5,651 nt of DNA, from assembly GCA_003229235.1 (NCBI GenBank), contig QIIH01000248.1, forward strand, positions 1-5,651, written 5' to 3'. This DNA is from Flavobacteriales bacterium (GTDB lineage Bacteria > Bacteroidota > Bacteroidia > Flavobacteriales > Flavobacteriaceae). Position 1 is the first letter of the stretch; each line of letters starts with the position of its first letter. Under the pieces are notes generated by a model, which worked only from the letters and a program-made list of their open reading frames with translations, was not told the origin of the DNA and ran no database searches. Both the position numbers and the translations under genes were made by a program. Shown in pieces: positions 1 to 4,636 of this stretch.

Positions 1-825
1 AAGTATATGCTTTTAGACCAAGCTTCTGTTACGGGTACCGCCAATATTGTAATGGCAGCTGTTCTGGCCAAAGGAACAACTTCAATTTATAATGCCGCTT
101 GCGAACCTTATATACAGCAATTATGTAAGATGCTCAATTCGATGGGCGCTAATATTAGTGGCATAGGTTCTAATTTATTAATTATAGAAGGGGTACAATC
201 TTTAGGGGGTTGTAAACATCGAGTTTTACCTGATATGATCGAGATTGGTAGCTGGATTGGCTTAGCGGCTATGACACGTAGTGAGCTGACAATAAAGGAT
301 GTGAGTTGGGAAAATTTGGGCCTTATCCCGAATACTTTTAGAAAACTCGGAATTAAACTTGAAAAAAGAGGGGACGATATTTTTATTCCGTCGCAGGAAT
401 CATACGAGATTCAAGGCTATATAGACGGTTCTATTTTAACTGTTTCTGATGCACCTTGGCCCGGTTTTACTCCAGATTTGTTGAGTATTGTTTTAGTGGT
501 ATGTACGCAAGCCAAAGGAAGCGTACTGATTCATCAAAAAATGTTCGAAAGCCGTTTGTTCTTCGTTGATAAACTGATAGATATGGGGGCGAAAATTATT
601 TTATGTGACCCACACAGAGCAACTGTAATTGGTCACGATTTTGAATCTCATTTAAAGGCTACTACCATGGTATCGCCAGATATCAGGGCTGGAATTTCTT
701 TATTAATTGCGGCCTTGTCTGCGCAAGGAACCAGTATTATTCATAATATTGAGCAGATTGACCGTGGTTATGAAAACATAGACGAACGCTTGCGTGCGAT
801 AGGAGCAAAGATTACCCGTATTTAA
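1..825 (+). CDS. murA: UDP-N-acetylglucosamine 1-carboxyvinyltransferase (MurA), 5'-truncated by the window edge
   Basis: MurA transfers enolpyruvate from PEP to UDP-GlcNAc in the cytoplasm, the first committed step of peptidoglycan synthesis. The frame is open from base 1 (Lys-Tyr before the first ATG at 7), so that ATG is internal and the gene begins upstream. About 274 residues are visible, against roughly 420-440 for the family, so about 145 N-terminal residues are missing, including the catalytic Cys loop (Cys115 in E. coli). Numbering from the Met at 7, family motifs are SVTGTANIVMAA (7-18), RVLPDMIEIG (72-81), PGFTPDLLS (152-160; its Asp matches E. coli Asp305), FESRLFFV (180-187), SPDIRAG (223-229) and IDRGYENIDERLRAIGAKI (251-269; its Arg matches E. 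coli Arg397). The C-terminus is complete. GFTPD in place of the proteobacterial FPTD is, as I recall, usual in Bacteroidota. The gene converges on the next one with a 6-bp gap and no terminator hairpin. Confidence 0.95.
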   Translation, partial: KYMLLDQASVTGTANIVMAAVLAKGTTSIYNAACEPYIQQLCKMLNSMGANISGIGSNLLIIEGVQSLGGCKHRVLPDMIEIGSWIGLAAMTRSELTIKDVSWENLGLIPNTFRKLGIKLEKRGDDIFIPSQESYEIQGYIDGSILTVSDAPWPGFTPDLLSIVLVVCTQAKGSVLIHQKMFESRLFFVDKLIDMGAKIILCDPHRATVIGHDFESHLKATTMVSPDIRAGISLLIAALSAQGTSIIHNIEQIDRGYENIDERLRAIGAKITRI

Positions 826-831
826 TATTAA

Positions 832-1413
832 CTAAGTTGCCTTCTTATTTTTGTTGATTTCGTCTTGTAGTTTACGACGAATCTGTTGTTCTCGTTCAAG
901 GGAGCGACTGCGATGACCCTCAAATTCTCCTTCGATTTCTGACAACCTGTCTTGGGCATCTTTAGTGATCGTATTACTATTTTTAAATCTGTATATAAAA
1001 AATAATAGCAGGGCTAATAATGCTCCAATAACACTCCACATAATAGTGTTATAAGCTCCTTTTGTAGTTTGTATTCCAAACAAACTCATGTTGTTTTCTG
1101 CAGTTTTTGAACTTTTTAGGGTATCGTTGGTTTTTGCCAAACTTTCCCGAGACTGCGAAAGTTCAGTTTCTAGAGATCCTACCGTACTTTCTAAACTATT
1201 AATTGTTGCTTTAAGCTCTCCAATAGTGTCGTTTACATTTTTTTGGAGTCGATCAATTTTATATCGTTTAACAACTTTGTAATCTTGGTATCTATTAGAG
1301 TTATCAATTATGTCAACAAAGTGCTCGTCAAGAGTAGAAGGCGTAGATTGCCCAATTATTGGTGTAATCACAAACAGACTTAGGAAGCAGAAAATTTTAA
1401 AGATTCTAATCAT
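832..1413 (-). CDS. Exported coiled-coil protein with one central membrane segment, function unknown
   Basis: This 193-residue protein has no function I can assign. Residues 1-21 are a signal peptide or N-terminal anchor (MIRIFKIFCFLSLFVITPIIG). Next comes a short motif region with LDEHFVDIIDNSNRYQDYKVV (28-48, NRYQDYKVV at 40-48). A long heptad-rich stretch (about 53-107) is predicted coiled coil. A membrane segment lies at about 122-142 (YNTIMWSVIGALLALLLFFI), followed by a basic/acidic helical tail with SLEREQQIRRKLQDEINKNK (171-190). If the signal is cleaved, the coiled coil is periplasmic and the tail cytoplasmic. From memory, flavobacterial proteins with the NRYQ..KVV and EREQ..RRKLQDEIN motifs are common and are often labelled 'tRNA (guanine-N1)-methyltransferase'. 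Nothing here resembles a TrmD SAM-binding knot, so I do not adopt that name. The start is the first ATG and opens directly into the signal sequence. No Shine-Dalgarno motif is visible, as expected in Bacteroidota. Confidence 0.85.
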   Translation of the reverse strand: MIRIFKIFCFLSLFVITPIIGQSTPSTLDEHFVDIIDNSNRYQDYKVVKRYKIDRLQKNVNDTIGELKATINSLESTVGSLETELSQSRESLAKTNDTLKSSKTAENNMSLFGIQTTKGAYNTIMWSVIGALLALLLFFIYRFKNSNTITKDAQDRLSEIEGEFEGHRSRSLEREQQIRRKLQDEINKNKKAT

Positions 1414-1459
1414 AACTCAGGTGTTAGAGACCGTAAAAATACAGGAACTCTTATAAATG

Positions 1460-1475
1460 TGTCATATTTATGACA
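1460..1475. promoter_or_regulatory. Perfect 16-bp palindrome TGTCATA-TT-TATGACA, candidate operator
   Basis: The sequence is exactly self-complementary over 7-bp arms with a 2-bp centre, and can be read as TGTCA-N6-TGACA, the geometry of Crp/Fnr-family sites (TGTGA-N6-TCACA). It lies 46 bp before the start of the minus-strand coiled-coil gene and in the only gap (99 bp) between that gene and the iron-sulfur gene upstream of it. On the minus strand a weak -7-like box TATTTTTA (1441-1434; Bacteroidota consensus TAnnTTTG) follows it. That would put the palindrome centre about 37 bp before the predicted transcription start, roughly where a class II activator binds. A terminator is less likely because the loop is only 2 nt and no T-run follows. 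The palindrome is seen directly; the regulator is inference. Confidence 0.4.
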
Positions 1476-1512
1476 ATATTTTACAAGATTCCTAATGATT
1501 TGCGGTAATCCC

Positions 1513-1749
1513 TCAAGCAACTTGTGGTGCTGTTTTGTGTACCACGCACTGTAAAGCACCAGAAGGACATCGCCTTACTTGCTTTGCAATTCGTTGTGTT
1601 CCTGCAGCGTCTAAATCGATCCATGGGATAATTGCTGTCCTAAAAACTTGAGACAAACCATTAGCACATTTTTCTGCATGCATACATTTTCTGGGGTTAA
1701 AAGTCACTGTGATCTCCTCATTAGAGAATACATTCTTCTTAGTTTCCAT
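1513..1749 (-). CDS. YjdI-like small (4Fe-4S)-binding protein (Fer4_19-type divergent mono-cluster ferredoxin)
   Basis: A 78-residue soluble protein matching the Escherichia coli YjdI pattern: a short beta lead-in EEITVTFNPRKC (11-22), C22-x-H24-x3-C28 (CMHAEKC), LSQVFRTAIIPWID (32-45), and a C-terminal RRCPSGALQC (59-68). C22, C28 and C61 are the family cysteines. H24 is also shared with YjdI (CQHSGNC) and could be the fourth ligand; C68 is an extra cysteine not in YjdI as I recall it. The family is assigned an iron-sulfur cluster but its physiological role is unsettled. I chose the ATG at 1749 because METKKNVFSNEEITVTF aligns with normal family N-termini. An in-frame ATG at 1872 would add 41 hydrophobic residues encoded by AT-rich spacer DNA, giving 119 aa. 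YjdI genes are often beside a GNAT acetyltransferase gene; none is here. No clean promoter was found upstream. The neighbour upstream is divergent. Confidence 0.85.
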   Translation of the reverse strand: METKKNVFSNEEITVTFNPRKCMHAEKCANGLSQVFRTAIIPWIDLDAAGTQRIAKQVRRCPSGALQCVVHKTAPQVA

Positions 1750-1897
1750 GGGGCTGTTATTTACGGGGGTAGGTTGTAAGAATTTTAATATTATATCGAT
1801 AAATATATGAAAAAATACGACAAAACACATTTTAGGAAGTAAAATCCTACAAATATTTAATTCAAATGCCATTTCTTGCCTTTCAATTTATACAAAA

Positions 1898-1921
1898 ATT
1901 AACACCTTCTATTTTGTTAAT
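1898..1921 (+). promoter_or_regulatory. Possible DUF2911-gene promoter: TATTTTG box inside an ATTAACA-N10-TGTTAAT inverted repeat
   Basis: ATTAACA (1898-1904) and TGTTAAT (1915-1921) are exact reverse complements separated by 10 bp. The right arm overlaps TATTTTG (1910-1916), which resembles the Bacteroidota -7 element TAnnTTTG but with one spacer base missing. This would put transcription start near 1921 and leave a leader of about 40 nt before the ATG at 1961. No convincing -33 TTG is found at the usual spacing. A further GTTAAC lies at 1938-1943. The arrangement would suit a repressor that occludes the promoter, but the region is AT-rich and short inverted repeats arise easily there. Confidence 0.25.
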
Positions 1922-1960
1922 GAGTAACTTCGCCTACGTTAACACTCAAAAAATAAAAGA

Positions 1961-2803
1961 ATGAAAAATGTAGTACTTGTTTTAGCCTTATTAATAGGCT
2001 GTGCAGGATGGGCTCAGGTAAATACACCGGCTTCTAGTCCTTCACAAAAAGTTGAACAAAAAGTTGGTCTTACAGATGTAACTTTAGAATATTCACGACC
2101 AAATATGCGTGGTAGAACAATCTTTGGAGATTTAGTTCCTTACGGAAAAGTATGGCGTACAGGTGCCAATGCTAATACAAAAATCACCTTTGGTGATGAT
2201 GTAATGGTAGGTGGTAAAACGTTAAAAGCTGGATCTTATGCAATTTATACTATCCCAAATAAGGATTCTTGGGAGATATTGTTTTACAGCGATGCCAATA
2301 ACGGGGGAGTTCCTCAAAATTGGGATGATGCAAAAGTTGCTGCCAAAGTAAGCGCACAAGTGTATCCTATGCCAATAGCTATAGAGTCTTTTACAATTAC
2401 TTTTGATGATCTTACTAGCAATAGTGCTAACATAGGTATCCTTTGGGAAAATGTTTATGTGAGTGCAACTTTCGAAGTGCCAACAGATAAAATTGTAATG
2501 GCTAGCATCGACGGGACTATGAGTGGTCCTGGTGCAAACGATTACTATTCTTCTGCTGTTTATTACCTAGAAGAAGGTAAGGACATGAACAAGGCCAAAG
2601 AATGGATAGATAAATCGATCGAAATGAGCGAGATTGAGCGATTTTGGATGTTCCGTCAAAAATCTTTGATTTACGCTAAGTCTGGTGATAAAAAAGGAGC
2701 CATTGTAGCTGCTAAAAAGTCGTTAAAATTGGCAGAAAAGGCTGCTAACAGCGATTATGTTGCGTTAAATAAGAAGTCTCTCAAAGAATGGGGCGCTTTG
2801 TAA
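1961..2803 (+). CDS. Exported DUF2911 domain protein with C-terminal TPR-like helices
   Basis: This 280-residue protein is predicted to be exported; its biochemical function is unknown. The signal sequence is MKNVVLVLALLIGCAGWAQ. Cleavage after Ala18 (GWA|Q) would give a periplasmic protein, but LIGC (11-14) also fits a lipobox, so lipoprotein anchoring at Cys14 is an alternative. The DUF2911 region spans about 25-172, with VGLTDVTLEYSRPNMRGRTI (35-54), LVPYGKVWRTGANANTKITF (58-77), GSYAIYTIPN (91-100) and IGILWENVYVSATF (158-171). The remainder (about 190-275) is helical, with YYSSAVYYLEEGKDMNKAKE and FRQKSLIYAKSGDKKGAIVA repeating at TPR-like spacing, as is common at the C-terminus of longer family members. 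The ATG at 1961 is preceded by an A-rich stretch in place of a Shine-Dalgarno motif, and its signal peptide supports the start. The gene is monocistronic, divergent from the iron-sulfur gene, and ends 28 bp before a strong terminator. Confidence 0.92.
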   Translation: MKNVVLVLALLIGCAGWAQVNTPASSPSQKVEQKVGLTDVTLEYSRPNMRGRTIFGDLVPYGKVWRTGANANTKITFGDDVMVGGKTLKAGSYAIYTIPNKDSWEILFYSDANNGGVPQNWDDAKVAAKVSAQVYPMPIAIESFTITFDDLTSNSANIGILWENVYVSATFEVPTDKIVMASIDGTMSGPGANDYYSSAVYYLEEGKDMNKAKEWIDKSIEMSEIERFWMFRQKSLIYAKSGDKKGAIVAAKKSLKLAEKAANSDYVALNKKSLKEWGAL

Positions 2804-2831
2804 GCTAAAAATAATGCAAGTCTATCTTGTT

Positions 2832-2859
2832 AGGCCTACCCTCGGGTAGGCCTTTTTTT
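2832..2859 (+). terminator. Rho-independent terminator of the DUF2911 gene
   Basis: AGGCCTACCC (2832-2841) and GGGTAGGCCT (2844-2853) are perfect 10-bp arms around TC. In practice this is a 9-bp GC-rich stem with a CTCG tetraloop. A run of seven T follows (2853-2859), then more T-rich sequence. It lies 28 bp after the DUF2911 stop. The T-run overlaps the stop codon of the convergent symporter gene (2858-2860). On the minus strand the hairpin is followed by AACAAGATAG, with no U-tract, so it should act mainly on plus-strand transcripts, though the same stem could still protect the symporter mRNA's 3' end. Confidence 0.92.
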
Positions 2860-4534
2860 ATTTTTTAAATCGTTGTATCAATATTGCGATTCCCATTACT
2901 ATTGCACATCCTAGTACATTCAGCCATAAATATGGAATTAGGTCTTGCCACCATATAAAAATAATAATTGCCTGTGTGATAATTGCCGCGATAAACACCG
3001 CATTGCTCTTTACATACTTTACAAAGAAAGCGAGCAAAAAGATACCTAAAACGTTTCCATAAAAGATAGAGCCAATAATATTCACTAGCTGAATCAGGTT
3101 GTCGAATAGATCGGCAACACAGGCAAGTAAAATTGCTAGCGCCCCCCAAAGAACAGTAAACCACTTAGATTTGCGTACATAGTGCTCTTCGCTATAGTTT
3201 TGGCGGTCTTTTCTTTTATATAAATCTATGGTTGTTGTGGTTGCAAGAGCATTGAGTTCTGAAGCTGTAGAGGACATTGCGGCACTCAAAATTACCGCCA
3301 ACAATAAGCCTATTAAACCACGCGGTAAATTATTCAGAATAAAATGAATAAATACGTAGTCTTTGTCGTTAGTTTTTGCTCCTGAATCTGCTTTTTCTAT
3401 AAGTTCAACCGCTTTGGATCGAATTTCTTTGTCCTGTACTAATAATGATTTAATTTCTGCTTTTGCGGCATCTTGAGAAGCACCTACTTCTTTAGATGGA
3501 TAGGCTAATTGTAATTTGTTAAGTTGTGCTTCTATCTGGTCTTGCTCCAATTCTAATTGCTCGAAATCACTTGCATACTGGCTTTCCATAACCGTTTGAA
3601 CGTTTGTGGGATTAAAGTGCACGGGAGCATCATTAAACTGATAAAACACAAAAACCATGATTCCTACCAGTAGAATAAAAAACTGCATCGGCACTTTTAA
3701 AAGCCCGTTGAATATCATCCCTAATTGGCTTTGTTTAATGTTTTTTCCGCTTAAATAACGCTGTACCTGACTTTGGTCGGTTCCAAAGTAAGAAAGAGAC
3801 AAAAAAGTACCACCAATGAGGCCACTCCATATAGTATAGCGATTCTCAAAGTCGAAAGAAAAATCTAAAACATCCATTTTACCACTCGCGCCCGCAATTT
3901 CAAGTGCCTTGGTAAAGGTGATTCCTTCGGGTAAATAGCTAATAATAATAAAGAACGCAGTAAACATTCCCCCAAATATTACTGCCATTTGTTGCTTTTG
4001 TGTTACACTTACCGCTTTGGTTCCGCCGCTAACAGTATAGGCAATAACTAGGGTTCCAATAATTATATTTAAGGTAATTAGATCCCAGCCTAGTACGGCC
4101 GAAAGAATAATGGAGGGCGCAAAAATGGTAATTCCTGCAGCCAACCCTCGCTGAATTAAAAATAAGAAAGCAGTTAAAGTTCTGGTCTTTCCGTCAAAAC
4201 GCTGTTCTAGATATTCGTAGGCTGTATACACCTTTAATTTATGGTATAAGGGAATAAATACCATACAAATAACAATCATAGCAACAGGAACGCCCAAATA
4301 GAACTGCGCAAAGCCCATACCATCGTGAAAGGCTTGCCCTGGTGTAGATAAAAATGTAATTGCACTGGCTTGAGTGGCCATTACACTAATTCCAACGGTC
4401 CACCACCGCGAATCTCCTCCTTTTAAATAATCGGCAACTTTTTTATTTTCACGTGTCTTCCACGCTCCGTAAATAACAATAAACAGCAGGGTAGCGACTA
4501 ATACCAACCAGTCTTCTATATGTAGTGTATTCAT
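2858..4534 (-). CDS. Sodium:solute symporter (SSF/SLC5 family) with a large periplasmic helical insert
   Basis: An inner-membrane Na+-coupled importer of the LeuT fold, 558 residues; the substrate cannot be read from sequence. I count 13 membrane segments: about 8-26, 43-65, 75-97, 121-148, 153-172, 183-201, 234-252, 270-299, 393-418, 457-475, 480-505, 511-528 and 534-554. Basic loops at 26-43, 98-120, 253-269, 439-457 and the C-terminus give N-out/C-in topology. Family signatures are SGGTKAVSVTQKQQ (169-182), TDQSQVQRYLSGKN (252-265) and LSAAMSSTASELNALATTTT (416-435), whose Ser421-Ser422 correspond to the Na+-site serines 364/365 of vSGLT. Residues 300-392 are a hydrophilic insert at the position of extracellular loop 4, containing two charged helices (about 324-343 and 359-383). 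It makes the protein longer than the usual 480-530 aa. The ATG at 4534 directly follows the TAG of the 33-codon gene with no Shine-Dalgarno motif, implying coupled translation. It is the last gene of the operon visible here. Confidence 0.93.
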   Translation of the reverse strand: MNTLHIEDWLVLVATLLFIVIYGAWKTRENKKVADYLKGGDSRWWTVGISVMATQASAITFLSTPGQAFHDGMGFAQFYLGVPVAMIVICMVFIPLYHKLKVYTAYEYLEQRFDGKTRTLTAFLFLIQRGLAAGITIFAPSIILSAVLGWDLITLNIIIGTLVIAYTVSGGTKAVSVTQKQQMAVIFGGMFTAFFIIISYLPEGITFTKALEIAGASGKMDVLDFSFDFENRYTIWSGLIGGTFLSLSYFGTDQSQVQRYLSGKNIKQSQLGMIFNGLLKVPMQFFILLVGIMVFVFYQFNDAPVHFNPTNVQTVMESQYASDFEQLELEQDQIEAQLNKLQLAYPSKEVGASQDAAKAEIKSLLVQDKEIRSKAVELIEKADSGAKTNDKDYVFIHFILNNLPRGLIGLLLAVILSAAMSSTASELNALATTTTIDLYKRKDRQNYSEEHYVRKSKWFTVLWGALAILLACVADLFDNLIQLVNIIGSIFYGNVLGIFLLAFFVKYVKSNAVFIAAIITQAIIIFIWWQDLIPYLWLNVLGCAIVMGIAILIQRFKK

Positions 4535-4636
4535 CTAATTAAAGGTGTTCATTACTAAATAAAACAACAATACATAAATAGCATTAGCCACTAAAATTAT
4601 AGTATACCATTTATTCCACTTGGTAGATTTGTCCAT
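4535..4636 (-). CDS. 33-residue single-pass membrane protein, candidate symporter accessory subunit
   Basis: A complete reading frame of 33 codons plus TAG fills the whole gap between the deacetylase and symporter genes. Its ATG (4636-4634) overlaps the deacetylase stop as TAATG, and its TAG (4537-4535) touches the symporter ATG with no base between. The protein has a basic, Trp-rich N-terminus MDKSTKWNKWY (1-11), one hydrophobic helix TIILVANAIYVLLFYLV (12-28) with a single Asn at 18, and a five-residue tail MNTFN. The positive-inside rule predicts N-in/C-out in the inner membrane. No catalytic motif exists. Other SSF transporters travel with small membrane proteins (YjcH/DUF485 beside ActP, YhdT/DUF997 beside PanF, DUF4212 proteins), although those are longer with two or more membrane helices. 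A role in stabilising or regulating the symporter is inference. The exact fit between two stops and starts, plus the clean topology, argues that it is a real gene. Confidence 0.72.
   Translation of the reverse strand: MDKSTKWNKWYTIILVANAIYVLLFYLVMNTFN

Noticed and set aside
822..831. TTAATATTAA palindrome between the convergent murA and coiled-coil genes
   Set aside because: It is only 10 bp, pure A/T, spans the murA stop codon and has no GC stem or T-run; not a credible terminator or operator.
1088..1282. 64-codon plus-strand reading frame
   Set aside because: It lies wholly antisense within the coiled-coil membrane protein gene and its translation shows no family features; a shadow frame.
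1831..1850. TAGGA-N7-TCCTA inverted repeat in the divergent spacer
   Set aside because: Five-base arms in AT-rich DNA are expected by chance and no promoter element is placed sensibly around them.
1750..1872. 41-residue hydrophobic N-terminal extension of the YjdI-like protein
   Set aside because: AT-rich spacer DNA readily gives Ile/Phe/Leu-rich translation; the family N-terminus matches the Met at 1749 and these proteins are normally soluble and about 70-80 aa.
2044..2066. Tandem ACAAAAAGTTG repeat (12-bp period) in the DUF2911 gene
   Set aside because: It encodes QKVEQKV within a normally conserved segment of the family and has only two copies; ordinary coding sequence, not a repeat element.
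2865..3164. 99-codon minus-strand reading frame
   Set aside because: It overlaps the symporter's 3' end in another frame of the same strand, and the symporter frame encodes clear membrane helices there; a shadow frame.
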